64,000 nucleotides of DNA from Stutzerimonas xanthomarina DSM 18231 (lineage in GTDB: Bacteria; Pseudomonadota; Gammaproteobacteria; Pseudomonadales; Pseudomonadaceae): NCBI RefSeq assembly GCF_900129835.1, contig NZ_FQXA01000003.1:1-64000 (forward strand), read 5' to 3'. Under the pieces are notes generated by a model that saw only the letters and a list, made by a program, of their open reading frames with translations, did not search any database and was not told where the DNA came from. The translations under genes were made by a program, and so were the position numbers. Positions 1 through 9,632 of the stretch are shown in pieces. Every line of letters begins with the position of its first letter. Positions within the stretch are counted from its first letter, which is position 1.

Positions 1-110
1 TGATAATCTTGCTGACTACCAGTCTTACCTCACAAGCACCCACACGAATTGCTTGATTCAGTTGTTAAAGAGCGTTTCGATCAAGTCTTTCGTCTTAACC
101 GAGGCCGCGC
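1..110 (-). other. rRNA operon leader with boxA antitermination element
   Basis: Read on the minus strand, positions 74-62 give CGCTCTTTAACAA, the boxA element of bacterial rRNA leaders, followed by the conserved GTGTGGGTGCTTGTGAGG stretch seen in Pseudomonas rRNA leaders and spacers. The 16S gene itself is not in the window; transcription runs leftward off the edge. BoxA recruits the Nus antitermination complex (known for the family). The region has no believable protein gene. Because the same motif also occurs in the 16S-23S spacer, the four promoters just upstream are what identify this as the leader. Confidence 0.85.
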
Positions 111-138
111 ATTCTACAGCAGCCTTGTGTCTCGTCAA
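111..138 (-). promoter_or_regulatory. rRNA operon promoter, proximal (fourth of four)
   Basis: On the minus strand, -35 TTGACG (138-133), a 16-bp spacer and -10 TAGAAT (116-111), followed by a GCGC discriminator typical of stringently controlled stable-RNA promoters. It lies just upstream of boxA. Confidence 0.75.
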
Positions 139-219
139 GCTGTTTTTGAAGAAGTTTTTCTTTCTTCTCAACCGCTTGCGCTTCCGATCAACCTAGCGTC
201 TCTCGTCAGCGGGAGGCGA

Positions 220-247
220 ATCATACAGCGTCTAAAACCGCTGTCAA
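220..247 (-). promoter_or_regulatory. rRNA operon promoter (third of four)
   Basis: Minus strand: perfect -35 TTGACA (247-242), a 16-bp spacer and -10 TATGAT (225-220), then TCGCC. Same geometry as the neighbouring promoters. Confidence 0.8.
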
Positions 248-325
248 CCACCTCTTTCAACCGCCTCCGATCAACCTGACCGAAGCTGCCAACAGCGCGA
301 AACCGCCACCCTGTCAGCCCGGCGC

Positions 326-353
326 ATTCTACTCGAATTCGCCATCCGTGCAA
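326..353 (-). promoter_or_regulatory. rRNA operon promoter (second of four)
   Basis: Minus strand: -35 TTGCAC (353-348), 16-bp spacer, -10 TAGAAT (331-326), followed by GCGCC. The A/T-rich stretch just upstream (354-400) could act as an UP element. Confidence 0.7.
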
Positions 354-422
354 GCTTTTATTTTCGCTAACTTCTTGATTTACAAGAGTTTTCGCTAAAG
401 GCCTGCGCCGGAGAAGGTGCGT

Positions 423-450
423 ATTATAGGCACTCAGAAACTCGCGTCAA
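423..450 (-). promoter_or_regulatory. rRNA operon promoter, distal (first of four)
   Basis: Minus strand: -35 TTGACG (450-445), 16-bp spacer, perfect -10 TATAAT (428-423), then ACGCACC. The A/T-rich bases 451-480 immediately upstream look like an UP element. This is the outermost promoter of the operon and lies back to back with the mtaD-like gene. Confidence 0.8.
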
Positions 451-599
451 CCGTTGTTTTTACTTTGATATGAATTAAGGGACCGGGCCTGTCGACGCTG
501 CTTATATATGTATAGGCCTCATGCTTACCCCTGGCTTCCTTCAAACTGAGTCCGACAGGCCTTACACTGAACACCCGTCTCAATTACCCGAAGATCGAT

Positions 600-1931
600 A
601 TGCCGCGTCCCCCTGCAGAGCCGCTCGACCTGCTGTTACTTCCAACCTGGCTTGTCCCAGTCGAACCAGCTGGTGTTGTGCTGAAGAACCATGCGCTGGG
701 AATCCGTGACGGGCGCATTGTGCTGATCGCTCCTCGTGAAGAGGCCGATCAGCTCATTGCTAAAGAAACGCGTGACCTCTCCGGAATGCTTCTTGCCCCA
801 GGGCTTGTAAATGCTCACGGTCACGCAGCCATGACCCTTTTCCGCGGGCTTGCCGATGATCTGCCGCTGATGGCCTGGCTACGCGAGCATGTTTGGCCAG
901 CAGAAAGCCGGTGGGTCGATGAGGCGTTCATCAAAGCAGGCACCGAGCTGGCTATCGCGGAACAGCTGCAAAGCGGCATTACCTGCTTCTCTGATATGTA
1001 CTTCTTTCCTGAGGTTGTCAGCCAGCTCGCCCACAAGCACGGGATTCGCGCGCAAATAACGATTCCGGTGCTGAACTTCCCCATACCGGGCGCGCGCGAC
1101 GCCGACGAAGCGCTCCGTAAAGGCGTCGCGCTATTCGACGACCTCAAACACCATCCACGCTTGAGTATTGCCTTTGGTCCCCATGCGCCCTATTCGGTTA
1201 GCGACGATAAGCTGGAAAGCATCCGCACGCTGGTCGCGGAAATGGATATCGGCATTCATATGCACGTCCACGAAACGGCGAATGAGGTAGAGGAAGCGCT
1301 GCGCGAGCATGGCGAACGCCCACTGGCTCGCTTGGCCCGCCTTCAGCTTTTGGGGCCACGCTTCCAAGCCGTGCACATGACACAGGTAAACGACGACGAC
1401 ATCGCTCTGCTAGTCGAGCACAACTGCAGCGTGATCCATTGCCCTGAGTCCAACCTGAAATTGGCCAGCGGCTTTTGTCCAGTGGAGCGTTTATGGGAAG
1501 CCGGCGTCAATGTAGGCATCGGTACCGACGGCGCGGCCAGCAACAACGATCTCGACCTGCTGGGAGAAACCCGAACCGCGGCGCTGATTGCAAAAGCCGT
1601 TTCGGGTTCTGCGACCGCACTCAATGCCCATCGTGCGCTGCGCATGGCAACGCTCAACGGTGCACGGGCGCTCGGGCTGGATGACCATACCGGATCGCTT
1701 GAAGTCGGGAAGTTTGCCGACTTGGTGGCCTTCGATCTATCGCGCCTTGCCCAGCAACCCGTCTATGATCCGGTATCTCAACTGATCTATTCCTGCGGCC
1801 GAGACTGCGTGCGACACGTATGGGTGGCCGGCAAGCATCTGCTGGATGATCGTCAACTGACCCGTATGGACGAGGAACAGCTTATCGCCAGCGCGCAGGA
1901 GTGGGGAAGGAAGATCGGCTCCAAACACTGA
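600..1931 (+). CDS. mtaD: TRZ/ATZ-family amidohydrolase, probable 5'-methylthioadenosine/S-adenosylhomocysteine deaminase
   Basis: Cytosolic metal-dependent deaminase of the amidohydrolase superfamily (443 aa). The N-terminal metal-binding HGH is at about residues 73-75 in [13 protein letters not shown], a second histidine cluster (HMHVHE) sits near residue 220, and the catalytic aspartate is in GIGTDG near residue 310. In Pseudomonas the enzyme in this position, just before ubiG and mupP, is reported to deaminate methylthioadenosine. The substrate assignment here rests on that synteny plus family membership; SAH or other adenosines are possible. The ATG at 600 gives the expected family N-terminus. 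It is divergent from the rRNA operon. Confidence 0.85.
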   Translation: MPRPPAEPLDLLLLPTWLVPVEPAGVVLKNHALGIRDGRIVLIAPREEADQLIAKETRDLSGMLLAPGLVNAHGHAAMTLFRGLADDLPLMAWLREHVWPAESRWVDEAFIKAGTELAIAEQLQSGITCFSDMYFFPEVVSQLAHKHGIRAQITIPVLNFPIPGARDADEALRKGVALFDDLKHHPRLSIAFGPHAPYSVSDDKLESIRTLVAEMDIGIHMHVHETANEVEEALREHGERPLARLARLQLLGPRFQAVHMTQVNDDDIALLVEHNCSVIHCPESNLKLASGFCPVERLWEAGVNVGIGTDGAASNNDLDLLGETRTAALIAKAVSGSATALNAHRALRMATLNGARALGLDDHTGSLEVGKFADLVAFDLSRLAQQPVYDPVSQLIYSCGRDCVRHVWVAGKHLLDDRQLTRMDEEQLIASAQEWGRKIGSKH

Positions 1932-2073
1932 GACGAGGCTACCCTCAACCGAAGCTCCGCGACAAACTGACGTATACGAAGCGTCCTATCGGGTGTCCCG
2001 CACCTGGGCAAAGCTGGCAACATGGGCATTTGCAGCTCAAGCTTCCCCTTCAGGCTTATAAATGGAACAAACC

Positions 2074-2772
2074 ATGAGCAACGTCGATCACGCCGAAATC
2101 GCCAAATTCGAAGCCCTCGCCCATCGGTGGTGGGACCGCGAAAGCGAGTTCAAACCGCTCCATGAGATCAACCCGCTCAGGGTCAACTGGATTGATGAGC
2201 ACGTTTCGTTGGCCGGCAAGAAGGTCTTGGACGTGGGCTGTGGAGGCGGGATTCTCAGCGAAGCCATGGCTCAGCGTGGCGCCACTGTGACAGGGATCGA
2301 CATGGGCGAGGCGCCTCTGTCCGTTGCCCGCCTGCATTTGCTTGAGTCAGAACTGGAGATCGATTACCGGCAAATCACGACCGAGGCGCTGGCCGAGGAA
2401 ATGCCTGCGCAGTTCGATGTAGTGACATGCCTCGAGATGCTCGAACATGTCCCGGATCCCGCTTCGGTCATTCGCGCTTGCTACAAAATGGTGAAGCCTG
2501 GCGGACAGGTGTTCTTTTCGACGATCAACCGCAACCCAAAGGCCTATGCGTTCGCCATCATCGGCGCGGAATATCTGCTGCAACTATTGCCGCGAGGCAC
2601 GCACGATTACCGGAAGTTCATTTGCCCATCGGAACTTGGCGCCTGGAGCCGCGAAGTCGGGTTTCAGGTAAAGGACATCGTCGGCCTGACCTACAACCCC
2701 CTGACGAAACACTACAAGCTGTCGTCTGACGTGGATGTGAACTACATGATCCAGACACTGCGGGAGGCGTGA
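2074..2772 (+). CDS. ubiG: Ubiquinone biosynthesis O-methyltransferase
   Basis: SAM-dependent class I methyltransferase carrying out the O-methylation steps of ubiquinone synthesis. The motif [10 protein letters not shown] is at residues 51-59, and the family's [12 protein letters not shown] stretch follows. I start at the ATG at 2074 (232 aa, the usual Pseudomonas UbiG length, [12 protein letters not shown]); an in-frame ATG at 2062 would add four residues. The stop codon overlaps the mupP start, so the two are translationally coupled. Confidence 0.93.
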   Translation: MSNVDHAEIAKFEALAHRWWDRESEFKPLHEINPLRVNWIDEHVSLAGKKVLDVGCGGGILSEAMAQRGATVTGIDMGEAPLSVARLHLLESELEIDYRQITTEALAEEMPAQFDVVTCLEMLEHVPDPASVIRACYKMVKPGGQVFFSTINRNPKAYAFAIIGAEYLLQLLPRGTHDYRKFICPSELGAWSREVGFQVKDIVGLTYNPLTKHYKLSSDVDVNYMIQTLREA

Positions 2773-3440
2773 TGCCTCTGCGCGCGGTTTTATTCGATAT
2801 GGACGGCACGCTACTTGACACCGCACCGGACTTTATCGCGGTGGCTCAGGCCATGCGCCTGGCGCGCGGTCTTGCTCGCATTCCGGACCAGCAGGTGCGT
2901 GACGTCGTTTCCGGCGGTGCTCGGGCGATGGTGCTCAGCGCTTTCGATGTCGATCCACTTTCCGATGAGTTCGAGTTACTGCGCCTGGAGTTTCTCGAGC
3001 GCTATCAACAGCACTGTGCAGTCGAGAGTCGGCTATACGACGGGATGGCAGAGTTGCTTTCCGAGATCGAACAAGCCGACCTGATCTGGGGTGTGGTCAC
3101 CAACAAGCCGGTGCGTTTCGCCGAGCCGATCATGCAGCAATTGGGGCTCGCTGCTCGTTCAGCTGTTCTGGTCTGCCCCGATCACGTCAGCAAAAGCAAA
3201 CCCGATCCGGAGCCGATGCTGCTGGCCTGTAGCCAGCTGGACCTCGACCCTTCAACGGTTCTGTTCGTTGGAGACGATCTTCGGGATATCGAATCCGGAC
3301 GCGCAGCGGGGAGCCGCACGGCCGCGGTGCGTTACGGCTATATCCATCCTGATGACAACCCGGATACCTGGGGCGCGGATGTGGTGGTCAACCACCCGCT
3401 TGAACTGCGCAGGTTTCTCGAGTCGCGAAGGCTCGACTGA
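2772..3440 (+). CDS. mupP: N-acetylmuramic acid 6-phosphate phosphatase, HAD superfamily
   Basis: HAD-type phosphatase of 222 aa with motif I DMDGT (Asp9, Asp11), a motif II threonine in WGVVTNKP, and motif III/IV around SKPDPEP and [12 protein letters not shown]. In Pseudomonas the gene after ubiG is MupP, which dephosphorylates MurNAc 6-phosphate in the peptidoglycan recycling branch that bypasses de novo UDP-MurNAc synthesis. Gph-like phosphoglycolate phosphatase is the close alternative, but the ubiG neighbourhood favours mupP. The ATG at 2772 overlaps the ubiG TGA as TGATG; a GTG at 2769 would add one residue. Confidence 0.88.
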   Translation: MPLRAVLFDMDGTLLDTAPDFIAVAQAMRLARGLARIPDQQVRDVVSGGARAMVLSAFDVDPLSDEFELLRLEFLERYQQHCAVESRLYDGMAELLSEIEQADLIWGVVTNKPVRFAEPIMQQLGLAARSAVLVCPDHVSKSKPDPEPMLLACSQLDLDPSTVLFVGDDLRDIESGRAAGSRTAAVRYGYIHPDDNPDTWGADVVVNHPLELRRFLESRRLD

Positions 3441-3516
3441 CCGTCAACGGTCATCAGCATACTTTTTACGATAATCGTCAGTGGGCGATCGCCCCTCTCT
3501 GCTTACGAGGCTTCAG

Positions 3517-4257
3517 ATGTTCGAGTATTCAGCCCGCCCCGACCTGCTCAAGGGTCGGATCATCATGGTCACCGGCGCAGGCCGAGGAATTGGCGAAGCC
3601 GCCGCTAAAGCCTACGCAGCACATGGGGCGACCGTGCTCCTGCTGGGCAAAAACGAGGACAACCTCAACCGGGTTTACGATGAGATTGAAGCAGCCGGGT
3701 GGCCGCAACCTGCGGTAATCCCGCTCAACCTCGAAACCGCCCTGCCACATCAATACGATGAACTGGCCGCGACTGTTGAGCGCGAGTTCGGGCGACTGGA
3801 CGGGCTTCTTCTCAACGCCAGTATCGTGGGCCCTCGCTCACCGATTGAACAGCTGTCCGGCGACAACTTCATGCGCGTAATGCAGGTAAACGTCAACGCT
3901 ACCTTCATGCTCGCCAGCACCCTACTGCCACTGCTGAAACTGGCGAATGACGCTTCGGTGATCTTCACGTCGAGCAGTGTCGGCCGGAAAGGTCGGGCCT
4001 ACTGGGGCGGGTATGCCGTCTCCAAGTTCGCTACCGAGGGCTTGATGCAGGTGCTGGCTGATGAGCTGGACGTCGGCAGTTCCGTGCGCAGCAACAGCAT
4101 CAATCCAGGCGCGACCCGGACCGACATGCGCGCCAAGGCGTATCCCGGCGAAAATCCTGAAGCTAACCCTTTGCCTGCTGAAATCATGCCTGTCTACCTG
4201 TACCTGATGGGGCCAGACAGTCACGACGTCAATGGCCAGGCAATGGACGCCCAGTAA
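3517..4257 (+). CDS. yciK: YciK-type short-chain dehydrogenase/reductase
   Basis: Classical SDR of 246 aa. The cofactor motif TGAGRGIG is at about residues 19-26, the NAS motif appears in LLLNAS, and the catalytic Tyr and Lys lie in YAVSK. The ATG at 3517 is preferred over a GTG at 3481 because ACGAGG lies 7 bases upstream of it and the protein then begins like known YciK proteins (MFEYSARPDLLKGR). It follows mupP after 76 bases. The substrate is unknown. Confidence 0.88.
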   Translation: MFEYSARPDLLKGRIIMVTGAGRGIGEAAAKAYAAHGATVLLLGKNEDNLNRVYDEIEAAGWPQPAVIPLNLETALPHQYDELAATVEREFGRLDGLLLNASIVGPRSPIEQLSGDNFMRVMQVNVNATFMLASTLLPLLKLANDASVIFTSSSVGRKGRAYWGGYAVSKFATEGLMQVLADELDVGSSVRSNSINPGATRTDMRAKAYPGENPEANPLPAEIMPVYLYLMGPDSHDVNGQAMDAQ

Positions 4258-4392
4258 GCCCCAGCCCAGCGCCTGTTTCCTGGCGCAGCGACGGCGGCGT
4301 GCATGTCAAATTGGCATCAGGCTGCCGTTTCGCTGGCATCCTGTTGCCGCCACCCTCGACCAGAACCACTAACTGCTTGTTTTCAATAAGCT

Positions 4393-4421
4393 TTTAAAGT
4401 TGGCATCATATTCGCTATAGA
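4393..4421 (+). promoter_or_regulatory. Possible sigma70 promoter of the diguanylate cyclase gene
   Basis: TTTAAA (4393-4398), a 17-bp spacer and TATAGA (4416-4421) lie 40 bases before the ATG. The -35 matches only four of six consensus bases. The rest of the 203-base gap after yciK holds nothing else I can name. Confidence 0.4.
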
Positions 4422-4460
4422 ACCTCTATCAACGCAGGCAGCGTTCTGAGGTTCATACCC

Positions 4461-5393
4461 ATGCTGGCAGACAAGCAGCCCCCTTCGACAATCGACATCA
4501 GCACCGCCCGACTTCGACGATTGGAGATCAGTTGCAGCAAGACTTTATCAACAGGCCAGCATGGCTTTTCCGAACGGTTAAGGCATCTGACGTTGCGCTT
4601 ACAAACCAGCCTGGAGCTCGACCGGCTACTGGAGTTTTTCTTCGAAGAAGTCAGCAATCTGACTCCATTGCAAGCCCTTTCCTACTGCCACTCAGGCACG
4701 GATTTTCAACTACAAATTGGCGAAGCCAACGGCTTCGACGTCAGCTACTCGCTCTCCCACAGCGGGGATTGCCTTGGCGAGCTGCGCCTGTTCAGCTCGA
4801 ACTACGTCCCTGACTCGGTATTGGAGCAGCTCGAAAACGCCCTCGACTGCCTACTTTTCCCGTTGCGCAATGCGTTGCTTTACCGCCAGGCCGTTCAAGC
4901 CTCGCTCAAAGATTCGTTGACCGGTGCAGGGAATCGCACAGCGATGGTCCAGGCATTGTCGCGCGAAACCGAACTGTCCCGCCGCCATTGCCAACCCATG
5001 TCGATCATCATGCTGGACATGGACCACTTCAAACGCCTTAACGACATCTACGGACACCAGGCGGGCGACGCCGCACTGAAAGCCACCGCGCTATTGCTCA
5101 GAGAACAGCTACGCAACGTCGACATGGTGTTTCGCTTTGGCGGCGAGGAGTTCGTCCTGGTGTTGTCCAACAGTGGGCCACAGGCTGCGGCTGTTGTAGC
5201 GGAACGGATCAGAGCCGCCGTCCAGAATCTCTGCTTCTTGGTCGGGGACCAACAGGTCCGACTATCAGCCAGCCTCGGCTGCGCTACATACCAACCTTGC
5301 GAGTCGCAGGACGATCTGCTGCATCGCGCCGACCAGGCGCTGTATCAAGCCAAAAAAGAAGGTCGCAATCGGACCCGCATGGCGTCGCTATAG
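4461..5393 (+). CDS. Diguanylate cyclase (GGDEF domain)
   Basis: 310 aa with no membrane segment or signal peptide, so probably cytosolic. The N-terminal 145 or so residues are an uncharacterised sensory region, followed by a GGDEF domain with active-site GGEEF near residue 228. The DMDHFKRLND metal/substrate loop is intact. An RxxD inhibitory site (RNVD) lies exactly five residues before GGEEF, so product inhibition by c-di-GMP is expected. Enzymatic competence is inferred from these intact motifs. It ends at a terminator shared with rluB. Confidence 0.9.
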   Translation: MLADKQPPSTIDISTARLRRLEISCSKTLSTGQHGFSERLRHLTLRLQTSLELDRLLEFFFEEVSNLTPLQALSYCHSGTDFQLQIGEANGFDVSYSLSHSGDCLGELRLFSSNYVPDSVLEQLENALDCLLFPLRNALLYRQAVQASLKDSLTGAGNRTAMVQALSRETELSRRHCQPMSIIMLDMDHFKRLNDIYGHQAGDAALKATALLLREQLRNVDMVFRFGGEEFVLVLSNSGPQAAAVVAERIRAAVQNLCFLVGDQQVRLSASLGCATYQPCESQDDLLHRADQALYQAKKEGRNRTRMASL

Positions 5394-5420
5394 CGGCAAA
5401 GCTCCCTAAGTCGGCTAAAC

Positions 5421-5456
5421 AAAAGGGCGAGACCATAGTGCCTCGCCCTTCTTGCT
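5421..5456. terminator. Bidirectional intrinsic terminator between the diguanylate cyclase and rluB
   Basis: A 9-bp perfect stem AAGGGCGAG (5423-5431) / CTCGCCCTT (5442-5450) with a 10-base loop. T-rich bases follow on the plus side and an A run precedes it, so it can serve both converging genes. Confidence 0.85.
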
Positions 5457-5476
5457 TATCGCTTCTCGCTACACCG

Positions 5477-6610
5477 TCAAGGCCGCTTGGAGCGATCACC
5501 ACGTCCGAAACCAGGACGCTGTCCGTCGGTCGCTGCCGGTCCACCACGCTTGGAAGGCGCCGGCTTGCCACGCTCGCGGCTAACAGCACCAGGCCGCTCC
5601 GCCACCGGTGTGCCGCGGCTTGGTTTGCTGCGCTCGTCTGTGTCGCGCGGCTTGCGTGCAGGCTTGTCACCGCGAGCGCCACGACCGCGACCGGCATCTC
5701 CGGGTACGTCAGCTTCATGCGAGGAGCGCAACACACGAGGCTTGCGATCACCGCGGCCGATGGGCTTGGCCACCTTGCGCTGCATGCGATCGAGCTTGTC
5801 CTTGGCCTTGGCTTTCATGCCCGGCAACGCCACTGACTTGAGGCCAACCTCTTCACTGAGGATATCGACTTCGCTTTGCGACATCTCGCGCCAGCGACCC
5901 ATTGGAAGGTCTGATGTCATGAATACAGGACCAAAACGCACACGCTTCAGACGGCTGACCACCAGTCCCTGTGACTCCCACAGGCGCCGGACTTCGCGGT
6001 TACGCCCTTCCATTACCACGCAGTGATACCAATGGTTGAAGCCCTCCCCGCCAGGTGCTTCCTGAATGTCGGTGAAACGGGCCGGGCCGTCTTCAAGCAT
6101 GACGCCCGTCTTCAGGCGCTCAATTATTTCCTCGTCGACTTCGCCACGCACACGCACCGCGTATTCACGGTCCATTTCGTACGAGGGATGCATTAGACGA
6201 TTCGCCAGTTCACCATCGGTGGTGAACAGCAGCAAGCCTGTCGTGTTGATGTCGAGGCGACCAATGTTGATCCAGCGGCCCTCTTTCGGGCGCGGTAGTC
6301 GATCAAATACAGTCGGACGACCTTCAGGATCGTCGCGGGTGCAGATCTCACCATCGGGCTTGTTGTAGATCAGCACGCGACGGACCGTTTCGGCCGCTTC
6401 TTCGCGCTTGAGCAGGCGGCCATCGACCGCGATCGCATCGTGCAAATCGACACGCTGGCCCAGCGTTGCAACGGATCCGTTAACCTTGACTCGGCCAGCC
6501 GCGATCCAGTTTTCCACGTCGCGTCGAGAGGCAAGGCCAAGACGGGCCAGTACCTTCTGCAGTTTTTCGCCGTGGGCAATATGAGGGGTTGTATCTTCGT
6601 GCTCGGTCAT
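5477..6610 (-). CDS. rluB: 23S rRNA pseudouridine synthase RluB
   Basis: RsuA/RluB-family pseudouridine synthase (377 aa). An S4 RNA-binding domain lies at about residues 14-60 (EKLQKVLARLG), and the catalytic aspartate is Asp120 in GRLDINTTGLLLFT. From about residue 255 the protein becomes a long Arg/Lys/Pro/Gly-rich tail, probably disordered and RNA-binding, as in other Pseudomonas RluB proteins. The ATG at 6610 has GGGAGGTG 7 bases upstream. It modifies helix 89-region uridine of 23S rRNA (family knowledge). Confidence 0.92.
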   Translation of the reverse strand: MTEHEDTTPHIAHGEKLQKVLARLGLASRRDVENWIAAGRVKVNGSVATLGQRVDLHDAIAVDGRLLKREEAAETVRRVLIYNKPDGEICTRDDPEGRPTVFDRLPRPKEGRWINIGRLDINTTGLLLFTTDGELANRLMHPSYEMDREYAVRVRGEVDEEIIERLKTGVMLEDGPARFTDIQEAPGGEGFNHWYHCVVMEGRNREVRRLWESQGLVVSRLKRVRFGPVFMTSDLPMGRWREMSQSEVDILSEEVGLKSVALPGMKAKAKDKLDRMQRKVAKPIGRGDRKPRVLRSSHEADVPGDAGRGRGARGDKPARKPRDTDERSKPSRGTPVAERPGAVSRERGKPAPSKRGGPAATDGQRPGFGRGDRSKRP

Positions 6611-6704
6611 CTGGGCACCTCCCGGTGTGGCAGTTCCGATTGAAAGGCCGCGCACTATACGCGCAACGGAATGCTGAAGCACGAGAAGGTTAGCAGCCAA
6701 ACAG

Positions 6705-6725
6705 GAGGCGCGCCCGGCGCGCCTC
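6705..6725 (-). terminator. Hairpin terminator after eda
   Basis: Perfect 9-bp arms GAGGCGCGC (6705-6713) and GCGCGCCTC (6717-6725) with a three-base loop, directly downstream of the eda stop on the minus strand. Only a short T-rich tail follows (CTGTTTGG), so termination may be partial. Confidence 0.65.
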
Positions 6726-6734
6726 AGGTTGCAG

Positions 6735-7385
6735 TCAGCCTTTACTCAAGGATGCGAGGGCTTCAGCCGTGGCTCGCTGAATCGCCGCCCAGTCGCCGTT
6801 TTTCAACGCGGCACCGTCGATCATCCAGGTCCCGCCGACACACATGACGTTAGGGAGCGACAGGTACTGAGCGGCATTGCCTGCATTGACGCCACCTGTG
6901 GGACAAAAACGAACGTCAGCGAACGGTCCTCCAAGTGCCTTGATCGCGGCGACGCCACCACACACCTCGGCCGGAAAGAGCTTGAAGCGCCGGTACCCGA
7001 GCGCGTAGCCACGCATGATGTCGGATGCATTGCTGATGCCGGCCAGTAGGGGCACTGAGCAATTGACGCCGGCTTGCAACAGTTCATCGGTGCAACCCGG
7101 TGAGACGATGAATTGAGCACCGGCAGCCTCGACCTCGTCCATCATGCGCTTGTCCAACACCGTCCCGGCACCAACACACAGGTTCGGCCGCTCCTGGCGC
7201 AGGCGGCGAATGGCAGTCAGCCCATGTGCCGAACGCAGGGTTATCTCAAGCGCCGTCAACCCACCAGCGACGAGTGCGTCAGCCAACGGCAGGATTTGCT
7301 CCTCGCTGCCAATGGTGATCACCGGCAGGATGCGGGCTTCGGTACAAATCTTCTCGATCAGCGCGTTTTTCTGGTCCATGGTCAT
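6735..7385 (-). CDS. eda: 2-keto-3-deoxy-6-phosphogluconate aldolase
   Basis: Last step of the Entner-Doudoroff pathway: KDPG is split to pyruvate and glyceraldehyde 3-phosphate. 216 aa, with the Schiff-base lysine Lys135 in RRFKLFPAE and the catalytic glutamate Glu47 in LEITLR. The ATG at 7385 is chosen for the GAGGA ribosome site 7 bases upstream; a second ATG lies two codons downstream. It is third in the zwf-pgl-eda operon, 17 bases after pgl. Confidence 0.95.
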   Translation of the reverse strand: MTMDQKNALIEKICTEARILPVITIGSEEQILPLADALVAGGLTALEITLRSAHGLTAIRRLRQERPNLCVGAGTVLDKRMMDEVEAAGAQFIVSPGCTDELLQAGVNCSVPLLAGISNASDIMRGYALGYRRFKLFPAEVCGGVAAIKALGGPFADVRFCPTGGVNAGNAAQYLSLPNVMCVGGTWMIDGAALKNGDWAAIQRATAEALASLSKG

Positions 7386-7402
7386 GGAAAAGTCCTCGGG
7401 CC

Positions 7403-8116
7403 TCACGGGCACCAGTAGATCTCTAGAGGGGAATGCAGAAATGCGCGAATCGGCATCTGCGTAGGTTCGAGCCGCATGGCTTGACGCAGCGTTTCCAGCT
7501 TGGCGGAGCCCTGAATCGCCAGGCATTGGACGCGAGCAGAGGCCAGCAGCGGGTAGGTCATGCTGATGCGCTGCTCAGGGCTGACAGGCGCCAGCATTGG
7601 CAGGCAAAGGTCAGTACCGTTTTCATCCAGCCCTTTCGCCAACAGCGGGCTGTTCGGAAACAGCGATGCGGTGTGTCCATCGTTGCCCATTCCAAGCACC
7701 AGCACATCGATCGGCTGAGCGAAGCCAGCCAGCTTCTCGCTTGCCCGCTCTGCCGCTTGCTCGAGTGTCTGAGCTGCTTGATACAGACCAACAAGCTGGG
7801 CATCCGCTGCGGCGTTTTGCAGGAGATGCCGGCGGAGCAAGCCTTCGTTACTGTCCGGGTTTTCAGGTTCGACCCAGCGTTCGTCAGCCAAGCTGACCTG
7901 AACCTTTGCCCACGGCAACTCGCGCATGGACAGCGCTTCGAGAAACGCTATCGGGCTGCGGCCGCCTGATACGACCAAGCTTGCCCGACCATGATTGGCG
8001 ACGGCGTACTGCAACGCTCCCGCAACCCGATCGGCCAGCGCCTGTGCCAACTGAGCAGGCCCCGGCAGACTGTGCGCGACCACATCGGACGGCAATTCGA
8101 GTTCAGAGATCGCCAT
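7403..8116 (-). CDS. pgl: 6-phosphogluconolactonase
   Basis: Hydrolyses 6-phosphogluconolactone made by Zwf. 237 aa of the DevB/NagB-like lactonase family. [15 protein letters not shown] and the active-site region [15 protein letters not shown] are intact. The ATG at 8116 has GGGAGGT 7 bases upstream. The start lies 14 bases inside the zwf 3' end, so the genes are translationally coupled. Confidence 0.94.
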   Translation of the reverse strand: MAISELELPSDVVAHSLPGPAQLAQALADRVAGALQYAVANHGRASLVVSGGRSPIAFLEALSMRELPWAKVQVSLADERWVEPENPDSNEGLLRRHLLQNAAADAQLVGLYQAAQTLEQAAERASEKLAGFAQPIDVLVLGMGNDGHTASLFPNSPLLAKGLDENGTDLCLPMLAPVSPEQRISMTYPLLASARVQCLAIQGSAKLETLRQAMRLEPTQMPIRAFLHSPLEIYWCP

Positions 8117-9572
8117 ACCAGGACCTCCCATCGCGGGTAATCAATGCAATTGATGCCACAGGCCCCCATGAACCCGCTGGATACGGCTTGGGTGCGTCAC
8201 CGATCCGCGACCAGCCATCAATCAGCTGATCGCACCATTTCCAGGCGTATTCAATTTCATCCTTGCGAACGAACAGGTTCTGGTTGCCCTGCATCACTTC
8301 GAGCAGCAGACGCTCATAAGCATCCGGAATACGCGAGCTCTTGTAGGTCTCGGAGAAGTTCAGCTGCAGCGGGCCGCTACGCAAGTGCATGCCCTTGTCC
8401 AGGCCCTGCTCCTTGGTCATGACCTGCAACGAAATGCCTTCGTCCGGCTGCAACCGAATGATCAGTCGGTTACTGATCAACGACCGCTGCTCAGGCGCAA
8501 AGATATAGAAAGGCGGTTCTTTGAAGTGAATGACGATTTGCGAAACCTTTTCCGCCATTCGCTTGCCGGTGCGCAGGTAAAACGGGACACCGGACCAGCG
8601 CCAGTTGCAGATATCAGCCCGCAGCGCAACGAAGGTTTCGGTGCTGCTCTCAGCGTTGGAGTTCTCTTCCTCCAAGTAACCGGGTACCTGTTTGCCACCC
8701 ACCGACCCGCCAATATATTGGCCACGCACAACTTGGCGAGATAAGCGCTCTGGTGTGATCGGCGCCAGTGCCTTGAGCACCTTCACCTTTTCGTCGCGGA
8801 TACTGTCGGCAGTCAGATCGCTGGGTGGGTCCATGGCGATCAGACACAGCAGCTGCAACAGGTGATTCTGGATCATGTCGCGCAACTGGCCAGCCTGATC
8901 GAAGTAGCCCCAGCGCCCTTCAATACCAACCGTCTCCGCGACTGTTATTTCGACGTGGGAGATGTGGTGCTGATTCCACTGGGTCTCGAACAGGCTGTTG
9001 GCAAAACGCAGCGCGATCAGGTTCTGAACCGTTTCCTTACCGAGGTAGTGGTCGATCCGGTAAATGCGCGTCTCGGGGAAATACTGCGCAACGGCATCGT
9101 TGACCAGTCGCGACGAGTCGAGATCGTGCCCGATTGGCTTCTCCAGAACGACCCGCGTCTGTTCGGCCAGACCAGCCGCCGCCAGGTTTTCACAGATGGA
9201 GCCGTAAACAGCAGCCGGCGTCGCGAAGTAAGCGATCAGCGGCATCTCGGGCGCGACATTATCAGCCAACGCTGCGTAGTCTTCCGCGTTACGGAAGTCC
9301 ATGGTCAGATAGCTCAACCGCTCCTGGAATCGATTGAGAACAGCTTCGTCCAGCTGGGCAGCAGGCACATAGCGGCGCAGCGCCTGATCGATACGCTCAA
9401 GATGACCAGCCGGCTCACCCTGATCGCGTGAAAGCCCCAGAATGCGCGTGTCGCTGTTAAGCAGCCCCGCTCGATCAAGCTGATAAAGTGCCGGAAACAG
9501 CTTGCGCAGCGCCAAATCACCAAGGGCGCCAAACAAGGCGAAGGTAGTTGCATCAACAGTAATAGCAGGCAT
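8103..9572 (-). CDS. zwf: Glucose-6-phosphate 1-dehydrogenase
   Basis: First enzyme of the oxidative branch feeding the Entner-Doudoroff route. 489 aa, with the N-terminal nucleotide site [11 protein letters not shown] (the usual GASGDLA with Leu for Ser, as in other Pseudomonas Zwf) and the catalytic RIDHYLGKE. The ATG at 9572 matches family N-termini ([15 protein letters not shown]); an ORF extension to 9632 is not supported by a ribosome site. It is divergent from hexR with a HexR-type palindrome between them. Confidence 0.95.
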   Translation of the reverse strand: MPAITVDATTFALFGALGDLALRKLFPALYQLDRAGLLNSDTRILGLSRDQGEPAGHLERIDQALRRYVPAAQLDEAVLNRFQERLSYLTMDFRNAEDYAALADNVAPEMPLIAYFATPAAVYGSICENLAAAGLAEQTRVVLEKPIGHDLDSSRLVNDAVAQYFPETRIYRIDHYLGKETVQNLIALRFANSLFETQWNQHHISHVEITVAETVGIEGRWGYFDQAGQLRDMIQNHLLQLLCLIAMDPPSDLTADSIRDEKVKVLKALAPITPERLSRQVVRGQYIGGSVGGKQVPGYLEEENSNAESSTETFVALRADICNWRWSGVPFYLRTGKRMAEKVSQIVIHFKEPPFYIFAPEQRSLISNRLIIRLQPDEGISLQVMTKEQGLDKGMHLRSGPLQLNFSETYKSSRIPDAYERLLLEVMQGNQNLFVRKDEIEYAWKWCDQLIDGWSRIGDAPKPYPAGSWGPVASIALITRDGRSWYGDL

Positions 9573-9632
9573 GATTTTTATACTAACCAAATTAGGCTGC
9601 GTGACAGGTTTATCGGCGCAGTTTAAGCACAA

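Noticed and set aside
1-600. Small ORFs of 60-76 codons in the rRNA leader
   Set aside because: They fall across the rRNA promoters and boxA, which explain the sequence better.
4334-4347. Sigma54-like TGGC-N6-TTGC before the diguanylate cyclase
   Set aside because: The gap between the GG and GC elements is one base short of the required spacing, and no activator site is visible.
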